Source of the DNA: Candidatus Woesearchaeota archaeon
Lineage (GTDB): Archaea > Nanobdellota > Nanobdellia > Woesearchaeales > WJKL01
DNA length: 37,381 nucleotides
Assembly (NCBI GenBank): GCA_019322815.1
Contig: JAHWIB010000006.1
Coordinates: 1-37,381 of the forward strand
Direction of reading: 5' to 3'
The notes under the pieces were generated by a model, which worked only from the letters and a program-made list of their open reading frames with translations, had not been told where the DNA came from and ran no database searches. Positions within the stretch are counted from its first letter, which is position 1. Each line of letters begins with the position of its first letter. The position numbers and the translations under genes were made by a program. Shown here piece by piece: positions 15,815 through 24,168 of the stretch.

Positions 15815-15828
15815 TAAAATTTATATAA
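15815..15828 (+). promoter_or_regulatory. Box A for pyrG
   Basis: AATTTATATAAGG-like sequence about 60 bp before the pyrG ATG. A transcript starting near 15845 would have a leader of about 35 nt. That leader carries the purine-rich GGGGGAA at about 15870-15876, which may act as a ribosome-binding site. Confidence 0.45.
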
Positions 15829-15882
15829 GGGATTTCATATTTTCATTTATGCAACGATTAATTTTTTTTGGGGGAATATGCA

Positions 15883-17583
15883 ATGGCAAAGGATATTCTT
15901 AGTTCAATTGCCAATAAATCAGATGAGTCAGAATTCTTTACTCCTATTCCTAATGGATATAAATCTGGAAAGATAAAATATATAATTGTTGCTGGTTCTG
16001 TCATGAGTGGTGTTGGAAAAGGAATATTTGCTTCTTCTTTAGCTAAGTTATTGCAGTATTATGGATTAAAAATAACTCCAATTAAGATAGACGGCTATTT
16101 GAACCAGGATGCAGGAACTCTAAATCCTTTTAGACATGGAGAAGTATATGTTTTGGATGATGGGATGGAATGTGACATGGATTTAGGAAGCTATGAAAGA
16201 TTCTTAGACCAAAATTTAAGCAAAGATAATTATCTTACTGCAGGGATTATCTTCAGCAGAATTCTTCAAAAAGAAAGAGAAGGCGGCTATTTAGGAAGGG
16301 ATGTTCAGTTTATTCCCCATGTAACAGGGGAAGTTAAAAGAGCAATAAGAGAATTAGGGATGAAAAAAAATGCTGATATTGTGCTAGTTGAAATTGGGGG
16401 TACGATTGGAGATTTTGAGAATGCATATATTCTTGAAGCAATTAGAGAATTGAAATATGAAGAAGGGCATGGAAATGTCTGCTTTATTGATTTAAGTTAT
16501 ATAATGGAGCCTCCTAATCTAGGAGAGCAGAAAAGCAAGCCTGCCCAATCTGGCCTTCATAGATTAAGGGCACTTGGCATACAGCCTGAGATGATCGTAT
16601 GCAGAAGTGTTAATCCTGTTACTGATAAGATAAGAGAAAAGATAAGTGTTTATTCTAATGTCCCTGTTCAGAATGTAATTGGCCTTCATGATACTTCAAC
16701 TGTTTATGAAGCACCTTTGCTGTTAAAAGAGATAAAAGCAGATGAAAGAGTAGCTGATATATTGGGATTAAAGAGAAAAATAAACAATAGAATTCAGAAA
16801 AAAGAAATTGACAGATGGAATAAATTTGTTAAAAAGTATATAAATACTAAAAAAAGAATAAAAATTGGTATTGCTGGAAAATATATGGGCTTATTAGATT
16901 CTTATGCTAGTATATTGAAGGCTTTAGAGCATGCTGCTACTCATAATAATGTGAGGGTAAGAATAAAATTTATTGATACTGGTGAAATAGAAAAAGGAAA
17001 GAAAAACGTTGAAGAAGAATTAGAAGAAATAGATGGATTAATTATTCCTGGAGGTTTTGGAGTTAGAGGAGTAGAGGGAAAGATAGCCTGCATTAAGTAT
17101 GCCCGTGAACACAATCTTCCTTTTTTAGGATTATGTTTTGGGTTTCAAATGGCTGTTATCGAATTTGCAAGAAATGTCTGCGGAATAAAAGATGCAAACT
17201 CCACTGAATTAGATCCAAAATGTAAAGAACAGATTATTGATATTCTTCCTGAACAAAAGAAGATTGAGGGATTAGGAGGCAATATGAGATTGGGCGGAAA
17301 GGATATTGAAGTTAAAGAAGGAACAAAAGCTTTCGAATTATTTGGAAACAATAAAATTAGAAGAAGATTTAGGCATAGGTATGAAGTTAATCCTAACTAT
17401 ATTGAGAATTTGGAAAAAAATGGAATGATTTTTAGCGCAAAAGCTCCTAAACAGCCGATAATGCAAGTATTGGAATTGTCTGATCATAAATTTTTTATGG
17501 CAACACAGGCTCATCCCGAATTTGCTTCAAGACCTTTAACACCAGAACCTATGTTTAATGCTTTTATTAAGGCTGCTCTTTGA
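15883..17583 (+). CDS. pyrG: CTP synthase
   Basis: A 566-aa enzyme that aminates UTP to CTP using glutamine and ATP. The N-terminal synthetase domain carries the P-loop SGVGKGIFASS, KIDGYLNQDAGT, and HGEVYVLDDG. The middle has GGTIGDFEN and EQKSKPAQ. The C-terminal glutaminase domain has the nucleophile in GLCFGFQMA, the oxyanion region GGFGVRG, and the His/Glu pair in QAHPEFASRP. It is slightly longer than usual because of about 25 extra N-terminal residues. I chose the ATG at 15883; an in-frame TTG at 15868 would add five residues but overlaps the purine-rich site. The genes around it are unrelated. Confidence 0.95.
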   Translation: MAKDILSSIANKSDESEFFTPIPNGYKSGKIKYIIVAGSVMSGVGKGIFASSLAKLLQYYGLKITPIKIDGYLNQDAGTLNPFRHGEVYVLDDGMECDMDLGSYERFLDQNLSKDNYLTAGIIFSRILQKEREGGYLGRDVQFIPHVTGEVKRAIRELGMKKNADIVLVEIGGTIGDFENAYILEAIRELKYEEGHGNVCFIDLSYIMEPPNLGEQKSKPAQSGLHRLRALGIQPEMIVCRSVNPVTDKIREKISVYSNVPVQNVIGLHDTSTVYEAPLLLKEIKADERVADILGLKRKINNRIQKKEIDRWNKFVKKYINTKKRIKIGIAGKYMGLLDSYASILKALEHAATHNNVRVRIKFIDTGEIEKGKKNVEEELEEIDGLIIPGGFGVRGVEGKIACIKYAREHNLPFLGLCFGFQMAVIEFARNVCGIKDANSTELDPKCKEQIIDILPEQKKIEGLGGNMRLGGKDIEVKEGTKAFELFGNNKIRRRFRHRYEVNPNYIENLEKNGMIFSAKAPKQPIMQVLELSDHKFFMATQAHPEFASRPLTPEPMFNAFIKAAL

Positions 17584-17634
17584 TTTTAGTAATATTTATA
17601 AATCAAATGTTGTTCTTGTTTTTAGGGGATTTAG

Positions 17635-18579
17635 GTGGAAGAAAGAGAAAATCAGGAAGAAAAAACCGAAGAAAAGCATATTTGGAAAAAAAAATTCTCT
17701 TTGAAAGAATTTTATGATAAAAATTACAAAAAATTATTACTAATTCCTTTTTTAATGTTAGTATTAGCTATTTTACAAATAGCTATTCAAACAGCTGTTA
17801 CTGGAGATTTTATTAATAAAGGGGTCAGTTTAAAAGGAGGATTAACTGTTTCTATTGATAAAATAGCAAGCATTATTGAATTACAGAATTATTTGCGCGA
17901 CCAGTTTCCAGATGCAGACATATCTGTAAGGGCATTGAGCAGTGCTGGAACTCAGATTGGAATTATAATAGAAGCAGCTGATGTAGAGGCAGACGAATTA
18001 ATGCAGGCTATACAGAATAGATTAGGAGACCTTAACAAAGATGAATTTAGTATTGAAGTTATGGGAAGCAGCCTGGGAGCCAGTTTCTTTAAAGAAACAT
18101 TTAGAGCTGTAATTATCGCATTTTTGTTTATGGGTATTGTTGTATTTTTATATTTTAGAACTCCTACTCCAAGTTTTGCTGTTATTTTAGCTGCTTTTTC
18201 TGATATTATTGTGACATTAGCTATAGTCAATCTAATTGGCATGAAGATCAGCACTGCTGGAATTGCCGCCTTTTTAATGCTGATTGGTTATAGTGTAGAT
18301 ACTGATATTTTGTTAAGTACAAGAGTATTAAAAAGAAAGGAAGGAACAGTATTGGATGGAATTTTAAGCGCTATGAGGACTGGAATGACAATGAGCATTA
18401 CAACAATGATCGCTGTATTAGTGGCATTAGTTTTTGCTCAAAGTGTGATATTGAAACAAATAATGATAATATTATTTATTGGTTTATTAGTGGATCTGCC
18501 AAATACATGGATACAAAATGCTGGAATATTAAGGTGGTATCTAGAGAGAAAGAAAAAAGAATACAGGAGCGAAGAATGA
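17635..18579 (+). CDS. secF: Protein-export membrane protein SecF
   Basis: A 314-aa SecF, which works with SecD to assist translocation through the Sec channel. An N-terminal charged tail precedes TM1 (about 35-55). A short external P1-type domain containing KGVSLKGGL follows, then five further helices with the conserved GYSVDTDILLSTRVL and SAMRTGMTMSITT stretches. The start is GTG, with AGGGGAT 4 bp upstream (17624-17630) as a likely ribosome-binding site. A TATA-like AATATTTATAAATC lies around 17591-17604. The stop overlaps the secD ATG (ATGA). The secF-before-secD order is the archaeal one. Confidence 0.93.
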   Translation: MEERENQEEKTEEKHIWKKKFSLKEFYDKNYKKLLLIPFLMLVLAILQIAIQTAVTGDFINKGVSLKGGLTVSIDKIASIIELQNYLRDQFPDADISVRALSSAGTQIGIIIEAADVEADELMQAIQNRLGDLNKDEFSIEVMGSSLGASFFKETFRAVIIAFLFMGIVVFLYFRTPTPSFAVILAAFSDIIVTLAIVNLIGMKISTAGIAAFLMLIGYSVDTDILLSTRVLKRKEGTVLDGILSAMRTGMTMSITTMIAVLVALVFAQSVILKQIMIILFIGLLVDLPNTWIQNAGILRWYLERKKKEYRSEE

Positions 18580-20165
18580 GCAAAGCAAAAAAGATAATAA
18601 CACATTGGAGAGTAATCATTGCTTTAGCAGCTATAGTTCTTGCTCTTGTTGCTATACATCCAAATCCTTTTGTAAAAGGAGTTACAATAAGGGCTGTTAC
18701 TTTTAACAGTTCTGTATCTTCTGCTGGAATTACCAGCACTAAACCAACTTCTTCTCCAATGTCTAGAGAGAGAATCATTTCTATGAATAATATTCCTATT
18801 GAAAACCTAGAGGATTATTATGATTTTATATCAACATTAAAGGCAAATAGAACTGTTCATATAAAAACGAATAAAAATTTGTATAAATTAATCACAAAAC
18901 CAGGATTGAATGACGATGAGATAGAGGATATTGGTTTAAGTGTTTATGAAGCGCCTACAACAAATATCAGAAAAGGACTTGATCTACAAGGAGGAACAAG
19001 AGTCTTGCTGCAGCCAGAGGAAAATCTTGAACCAGATGCAATGGAAATTCTATTGAGCAATATGCAGTATAGATTAAATGTTTATGGATTGAGTGATGTT
19101 GTTGTAAGGGAATCAGGAGATTTAAGCGGAAACCAGTATGTGTTAGTTGAGATTGCTGGTGCAAAAGAAGAAGAAGTTAAGGAATTGTTAGCAAAGCAAG
19201 GCAAATTTGAGGCAACTATTGCAAATGAGACTGTTTTTAAAGGAGGCCAGGACATTACTTATGTCTGCAGGAGTGCTGATTGTGCTGGCATTGATCCAAT
19301 GAGCGGATGCGGCAAATCCGGAGATCTTTGGGTATGCAGATTTAGGTTTGCAATTTCTTTAAGTCCTGAAGCAGCTGAAAGGCAGGCTGAAATTACAAAG
19401 GATTTGCCTGTTATAACTGAAAATAGTGAAGAATATTTAAGTGAAAAATTAATTTTGTATTTGGATGATGCACCTGTTGATGAGTTATTTGTTGGATCTG
19501 ATCTAAAAGGAAGAGCTGTGACTGATATCCAGATTTCTGGAAGCGGTGCAGGATCAACACAACAAGAAGCTGTTTTTAATTCATTAGAAAATATGAAGAA
19601 GCTACAAACTGTATTGATTACAGGAAGCCTGCCTGTTAAACTTGATATCGTTAAAACAGATACAATAAGCCCTATCTTTGGAAAGGAATTTATTAAAAAT
19701 GCATTATTCATAGGCCTATTAGCTGTTATATCTGTCATTATAGTTATATTAGTGAGATACAGGAAAATTAAAGTTGCTGCTCCTATGCTTTTTACAATAA
19801 TAACTGAATTAGTAATATTATTAGGAGTGGCTGCAATTATTGGTTGGAATTTAGATCTAGCTGCTATTGCAGGAATAATTGTAGCAATAGGAACAGGCGT
19901 TGACCATCAGATAGTTATCGCTGATGAAACATTAAAAGGAGAATCAAGCGGAGCTTCTTATGACTGGAAACAGAAAATTAAGAGGGCATTTTTCATCATA
20001 ATGGCTGCTTATTTTACAACTGTTGTAGCTATGCTGCCTTTGATGAAAGCTGGAGCAGGACTTTTAAGAGGTTTTGCAGTAACAACAATCATAGGTGTAA
20101 GTGTTGGTGTCTTAATTACAAGGCCGGCTTATGCATCTATTGTTGAAATATTACTGAAAGAATAA
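18576..20165 (+). CDS. secD: Protein-export membrane protein SecD
   Basis: A 529-aa SecD. TM1 (about 12-28) is followed by a large external region, and the last 180 residues hold TM2-TM6, with GTGVDHQIVIADE and a C-terminal GVSVGVLITRPAYA. The P1 domain begins with the family signature GLDLQGGTRVLL. Between TM1 and P1 there is an extra segment of about 90 residues. Its layout looks PDZ-like (SSAGITSTKPTSSPMSRERIIS, then NNIPIENLEDYYDFI), and I see this as an insertion compared with bacterial SecD. I chose the ATG at 18576 because it overlaps the secF stop; the longer open frame upstream lies inside secF. Confidence 0.93.
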   Translation: MSKAKKIITHWRVIIALAAIVLALVAIHPNPFVKGVTIRAVTFNSSVSSAGITSTKPTSSPMSRERIISMNNIPIENLEDYYDFISTLKANRTVHIKTNKNLYKLITKPGLNDDEIEDIGLSVYEAPTTNIRKGLDLQGGTRVLLQPEENLEPDAMEILLSNMQYRLNVYGLSDVVVRESGDLSGNQYVLVEIAGAKEEEVKELLAKQGKFEATIANETVFKGGQDITYVCRSADCAGIDPMSGCGKSGDLWVCRFRFAISLSPEAAERQAEITKDLPVITENSEEYLSEKLILYLDDAPVDELFVGSDLKGRAVTDIQISGSGAGSTQQEAVFNSLENMKKLQTVLITGSLPVKLDIVKTDTISPIFGKEFIKNALFIGLLAVISVIIVILVRYRKIKVAAPMLFTIITELVILLGVAAIIGWNLDLAAIAGIIVAIGTGVDHQIVIADETLKGESSGASYDWKQKIKRAFFIIMAAYFTTVVAMLPLMKAGAGLLRGFAVTTIIGVSVGVLITRPAYASIVEILLKE

Positions 20166-20166
20166 A

Positions 20167-20550
20167 ATGGCAACAAAAAGGTGGGCAATTGGATTAGTTG
20201 TTGTTTGTACATTATTTACTTCTTTTGCACAGATCTTCTATAAATTTGGAGCAGACAGGTTAAGTTTTGATATTTTTAGTATAATAACCAACTGGCCTAT
20301 AATTATTGGCATTGCTCTTTATGGAACTGCTGCTGTATTGCTGATTATTTCACTAAAAGCAGGAGAGGTTTCTGTTCTTTATCCTATTATAGCAACAAGT
20401 TATATCTGGGTAAGTTTATTATCAATGTATTTTTTTGGAGAAATTATCAATTTTTACAGATGGATTGGTATGGCTTTCATATTTTTAGGAGTAATTTTAG
20501 TAGCAAAAGGAGGAAGAAAGGATTCAATCACTTTTACAGAACCTGTTTAA
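20167..20550 (+). CDS. Four-helix EamA/SMR-like transporter, first of a pair
   Basis: A 127-aa protein with four membrane helices, starting 1 bp after the secD stop. The layout and motifs (GEVSVLYPIIATSYIWVSLLSMYFFGE, WIGMAFIFLGVILVAKG) match half-size EamA/DMT or ArnE/ArnF-type transporters, which function as dimers. The next gene is a diverged paralog, so a heterodimer is likely. Family members export small cations or flip lipid-linked sugars; the substrate here is unknown. The hydrophilic tail KDSITFTEPV is unique to this copy. Confidence 0.75.
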   Translation: MATKRWAIGLVVVCTLFTSFAQIFYKFGADRLSFDIFSIITNWPIIIGIALYGTAAVLLIISLKAGEVSVLYPIIATSYIWVSLLSMYFFGEIINFYRWIGMAFIFLGVILVAKGGRKDSITFTEPV

Positions 20551-20551
20551 G

Positions 20552-20902
20552 ATGGCAACTGAATTATGGGCAATCGGACTTGTATTGTTTGCGAATATTA
20601 TTGGCTCTTTAGGAGCTATTTTTTTGAAGAAAGCAAGCGACAAATTATCTTTTAAATTAAAATCAATTATTCATAATGAATATTTAATCTTTGGATTAGT
20701 AATGTATGGATTAGCAACAATATTTTTTATTCCAGCTTTAAAAGGAGGAGAACTGTCTGTATTATATCCTTTTGTTGCAACTGTTTATATTTGGGTGAGT
20801 CTGCTGTCTATCAAAATGCTTGGAGAAAAGATGAATAATTTTAAATGGATAGGAATCCTATTTATTATACTTGGTGTTGTATTTATAGGAATAGGGAGCT
20901 AA
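20552..20902 (+). CDS. Four-helix EamA/SMR-like transporter, second of a pair
   Basis: A 116-aa four-helix protein, 1 bp after the first copy. Shared elements include the start (MAT-x-x-WAIGLV), GELSVLYPFVATVYIWVSLLSIKMLGE and WIGILFIILGVVFIG. The helix 1 Glu of bacterial SMR drug pumps is absent (LVLFANIIGSLGAIFLKK), so drug/proton antiport of the EmrE kind is less likely than lipid-linked substrate flipping. The gene ends the unit that starts at secF. Confidence 0.75.
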   Translation: MATELWAIGLVLFANIIGSLGAIFLKKASDKLSFKLKSIIHNEYLIFGLVMYGLATIFFIPALKGGELSVLYPFVATVYIWVSLLSIKMLGEKMNNFKWIGILFIILGVVFIGIGS

Positions 20903-20945
20903 AACAATTAATTTTTTAAATAAACTCTATTTTTCTTGAGCATAT

Positions 20946-22022
20946 ATGATTACTACATTATACAAATTAAAAAATGGGATAAGGGCTTTTAGAAGATGGA
21001 TGATTCCTGCAGTTAATGCTAAATTACATCCTAAAGAATTCAGGCCTGTTCTTTCTTATCTTTTTACTGAATGGAAATGCAATATTGACTGCCATTATTG
21101 TTTTCAGTTTGATAATAAACAGAATGGCATGACTCTTGAGACAGCAAAGAAATCAATTGATTGGCTAAAATCAAAAGGCTGCAGGGTTTTAGCTTTAATG
21201 GGAGGGGAAGTTTTGCTTAGGCCTGGTTTTATACTTGATGTCATCAATTATGGAGTAAAACAGGGATTTTTTGTTTATCTGCCTACAAATGGATATCTTC
21301 TTACAAAAGATTTTATAGATAAGGCTGGGAGAGCAGGCGTTGCTGCAATAAATTTGGCTGTAGATTGTGTAACATTAAAACCAGGGCTTCCTAAAGCATT
21401 AATGTCAATTGAAAAACAATTTAGATATCTTGTTAAGAAACAGGAAGAATATGGTTATGTTTTATTTTTCAACATAAATATAACAAGCAAGAACCTGAAA
21501 GATGTAAAAATGCTTACAGAGATAGCAAGGGCAAATGGCATAGGGACTGATTATCATGTTAATGAGCCTCCTCAAACAGACCAGCCGCATTATCAACATA
21601 ACAGAGAAGAAGCACTTTATATAAAAGAAGAACAGTTTGAAGAATTTGACGAATTAATGGATTGGTTAATTGATAAAAACAAACAAGGCTATCCCATGGT
21701 AAACCATCCTTATCATTTTGAGCATATGAAAAAATTTGTTAGAGGAGAATATGAACCTTGGAAATGTGTCGCAGGAAAAAACGGCTGTTTTATAAAAATG
21801 GATGGTTCATTATCTCCTTGTTTTGGCCTTCAATCCAGCGATATGGACTGGGGAAAGATAGGAAATTCTAATTTTGACCAGGAAAAACTTGACGAAATCA
21901 AAAAGGAATGCAATAAGCATTGTCTTTCTACATGTTTCTATACAAGCGGAAAATATTATGGTTCTTTTCCTGATATGTATAGATGGATAATGAAACATAC
22001 AAAATTAGGAAGAAATATATAA
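20946..22022 (+). CDS. Radical SAM protein with SPASM-like C-terminus
   Basis: A 358-aa protein. The N-terminal cluster motif WKCNIDCHYCF (Cys45, Cys49, Cys52) is the canonical CX3CX2C. The SAM-binding GGE follows in ALMGGEVLLRPG, then PTNGYLL. The C-terminal quarter has a second cysteine set: WKCVAGKNGC, SLSPCFG, ECNKHCLSTC, consistent with an auxiliary SPASM/twitch-type Fe-S site. Such proteins modify peptides, lipids or tetrapyrroles; I cannot name the substrate. A TATA-like TTTTTTAAATAAAC (around 20910-20922) suggests its own promoter. Confidence 0.82.
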   Translation: MITTLYKLKNGIRAFRRWMIPAVNAKLHPKEFRPVLSYLFTEWKCNIDCHYCFQFDNKQNGMTLETAKKSIDWLKSKGCRVLALMGGEVLLRPGFILDVINYGVKQGFFVYLPTNGYLLTKDFIDKAGRAGVAAINLAVDCVTLKPGLPKALMSIEKQFRYLVKKQEEYGYVLFFNINITSKNLKDVKMLTEIARANGIGTDYHVNEPPQTDQPHYQHNREEALYIKEEQFEEFDELMDWLIDKNKQGYPMVNHPYHFEHMKKFVRGEYEPWKCVAGKNGCFIKMDGSLSPCFGLQSSDMDWGKIGNSNFDQEKLDEIKKECNKHCLSTCFYTSGKYYGSFPDMYRWIMKHTKLGRNI

Positions 22023-22061
22023 TCAGAAATATTTTTATAGATTAAGTTTAATATTATTAAA

Positions 22062-22739
22062 ATGCGAAAAGAGGTAATTGTGATATCATTAGGAGGGAGT
22101 GTTGTAGTTCCTGATAATATAGATATTAAATTCTTAAAAAATTTTAAGATATTAATTCAACGATATTCTAATAAGTATAAATTTATATTAGTAATTGGAG
22201 GAGGAAAAACTGCAAGGAGATATATAGACGCAGTAAAATCAATATTAAAAAAAGCTAATAACAAAAAATTAGACTGGATTGGGATAAGAGCGACATGGTT
22301 AAATGCAGAGTTTGTTAAAATTATATTTGAAAATCAATCTTATGATATTGTTGTTGACAACCCAAATAAGAAAGTTAAATTTGATAAGATCTTAGTTGCT
22401 GGAGGATGGAAACCAGGATGGAGTACAGATTATGATGCAGTATTGCTAGCTAAAAATTATAATGCAAAGACCATCATAAACATGACTAATATTGAATATC
22501 TTTATAATAAAGATCCAAGAAAAAATAAGGATGCGAAGAAGATTAAAAAAATAGACTGGACAGGCTTCAGAAAAATTGTTGGGAATAAATGGATTCCTGG
22601 AATGAATGTTCTATTTGATCCGATTGCAGCAAAAGAAGCTCAGAAATTAAAATTAAAATTAATTTTGATTGGCAATAATTTAAATAATTTCAAAGAATTT
22701 TTAGATGGCAAGAAGTTTAAGGGAAGTGTTGTTGAATGA
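22062..22739 (+). CDS. pyrH: Uridylate kinase (archaeal type)
   Basis: A 225-aa amino acid kinase-family UMP kinase, converting UMP to UDP. The N-terminal SLGGSVVVP and VIGGGKTARRY bind phosphates, and GWKPGWSTDYDAVLLA supplies the UMP site and conserved Asp. NMTNIEYLYNKDPRKN is the typical ATP-binding end region. Length fits archaeal members. Box A-like ATATTTTTATAG lies around 22028-22040, about 27 bp before the ATG, so it may be leaderless. The stop overlaps the dcd ATG (ATGA), which pairs two pyrimidine nucleotide genes. Confidence 0.9.
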   Translation: MRKEVIVISLGGSVVVPDNIDIKFLKNFKILIQRYSNKYKFILVIGGGKTARRYIDAVKSILKKANNKKLDWIGIRATWLNAEFVKIIFENQSYDIVVDNPNKKVKFDKILVAGGWKPGWSTDYDAVLLAKNYNAKTIINMTNIEYLYNKDPRKNKDAKKIKKIDWTGFRKIVGNKWIPGMNVLFDPIAAKEAQKLKLKLILIGNNLNNFKEFLDGKKFKGSVVE

Positions 22740-23236
22740 TTCTGACTAAAAATGAGATTTTGAAGGAGATAAAGAAAGGAAATATTAAGATCAAACCTTT
22801 TAATCTAAAGAATATAGGCCCTGCTTCTATTGATTTGACTTTAAGCGATAGATTTAGACTTTTTAGAGGAAATAAAAAGATTATTTTGAATGAGAAAACA
22901 GATTATAAGAAATTGACTAAAGGCAAAAAATTAAAAGAGTTGGTGTTGAAACCTGGTGATTTTGCTCTTGGCATTACAAAAGAAACAATAAAATTGCCAG
23001 ATAACCTTTGCGGCTGGCTTGGAGGAAGAAGCAGATTTGCTAGATTAGGATTGATCGTCCATATTACAGCAAGTTTTGTCCAGCCTGGCATTAATAATAA
23101 ACAGGTGCTAGAGATAAAAAATGTCAGCAATAATACTTTAATTCTAAAACCTGGAGAAAGATTATGCCAGTTGATTATTGAGAAAGCAGAAGGCAAGGCA
23201 AAATACAAAGGGAAGTTTAAGAAACAGGAACTTTAG
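22736..23236 (+). CDS. dcd: dCTP deaminase-family protein
   Basis: A 166-aa member of the dCTP deaminase/dUTPase superfamily, which makes dUTP from dCTP. Diagnostic parts are IGPASIDLTLSDRF, LGGRSRFARLGLIVHITASF, and QVLEIKNVSNNTL with the catalytic-type Glu, followed by LKPGERLCQLI. The usual IDPG turn reads VQPG and the following loop is NNK instead of a GxG form, as in some dCTP deaminase variants. A bifunctional dCTP deaminase/dUTPase role cannot be ruled out. Translation is coupled to pyrH through the ATGA overlap. Confidence 0.82.
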   Translation: MILTKNEILKEIKKGNIKIKPFNLKNIGPASIDLTLSDRFRLFRGNKKIILNEKTDYKKLTKGKKLKELVLKPGDFALGITKETIKLPDNLCGWLGGRSRFARLGLIVHITASFVQPGINNKQVLEIKNVSNNTLILKPGERLCQLIIEKAEGKAKYKGKFKKQEL

Positions 23237-24168
23237 CTAATATTAACACCAGTTTCTTCTAATTTAAGAAGTTTATTCCATTGTTTATTGATATGTTTTT
23301 GTATTTCTGCAATCTCTTTTTTGTTAAGATGCTTGAATCTTCCCTGAAACATAAGATATTTTTCTACTGGAATAGATTCAGGCGGTTTTTGATTTATTTT
23401 TATAACTCCATTTTCAATTTCATAAAGAGGATAAACATTTGTTTTGAAAGCTAATCTTGATATTTCAAGTGTTATGTTAGGAGCTATTTTCCAACCAGGA
23501 ACACAAGGAGAAAATATTTGAATATAGGCAGGCCCTTTATGAGCAAGACCTTTCTTGACTTTATTATACATATCCAATGGAAAAGCAGGATTTGCTGTTG
23601 CAACATAAACATTTTCATTATGTGCTGCGATGATAAAAGGCATATGTTTTTTCCATTCTATTTTTCCATGAATTGTTTTTCCTGCAGGGCTTGTTGTAGT
23701 TGCAGCATATCTTGGAGTTGCTCCTGACCTTTGGATTCCTGTATTCATATAAGCTTCATTATCATAACAGACAAAACAAACATCATGGTTTCTTTCGACT
23801 AAACCGCTTAATGCCTGCAGTCCAATATCAAATGTTCCTCCGTCTCCTGCTATAACTAAAACATTTGTATCCTTTTTCTGGTATTTTAAAGCAGTTTCTA
23901 TTCCTGCTGCAACTGCTGCAGAATTTTCAAAAGCAGAATGAATCCAAGGCAAATTCCATGCTGTTTGTGGATATGGAGAAGAAACAACTTCCATGCAACC
24001 TGTTGCAGATACAACTATTGTATTCTTGCCGGCAGCTTTTGTGATATGCCTCATTATTATAGCAGCTCCACAGCCAGCACAGGCTCTATGACCTTTAATA
24101 AAAAATTCTTCTTCCGGCAGTCCTGCTATTGTTTTTTCTTCTTTTTTCATTTCTCTTAAAATAACCAT
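23233..24168 (-). CDS. porB: Pyruvate:ferredoxin oxidoreductase, beta subunit
   Basis: A 311-aa subunit that binds thiamine diphosphate and the proximal 4Fe-4S cluster. Cys30, Cys33 (CAGCG), Cys58 (ATGCME) and the Cys in FSPCVPGW are the four ligands. TPP and magnesium contacts are in AGDGGTFDIG (108-116) and YDNEAYMNTGIQRS. The enzyme makes acetyl-CoA and reduced ferredoxin from pyruvate. The ATG at 24168 overlaps porA by 13 bp; a second ATG at 24150, with an AAGAGA upstream, would lie 5 bp after the porA stop and may be the true start. Last gene of the por operon. Its stop overlaps the convergent dcd end. Confidence 0.92.
   Translation of the reverse strand: MVILREMKKEEKTIAGLPEEEFFIKGHRACAGCGAAIIMRHITKAAGKNTIVVSATGCMEVVSSPYPQTAWNLPWIHSAFENSAAVAAGIETALKYQKKDTNVLVIAGDGGTFDIGLQALSGLVERNHDVCFVCYDNEAYMNTGIQRSGATPRYAATTTSPAGKTIHGKIEWKKHMPFIIAAHNENVYVATANPAFPLDMYNKVKKGLAHKGPAYIQIFSPCVPGWKIAPNITLEISRLAFKTNVYPLYEIENGVIKINQKPPESIPVEKYLMFQGRFKHLNKKEIAEIQKHINKQWNKLLKLEETGVNIS

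Noticed and set aside
18507..18575. Longer SecD start
   Set aside because: The extension lies inside secF, and the ATG at 18576 forms an ATGA overlap and begins just before TM1.
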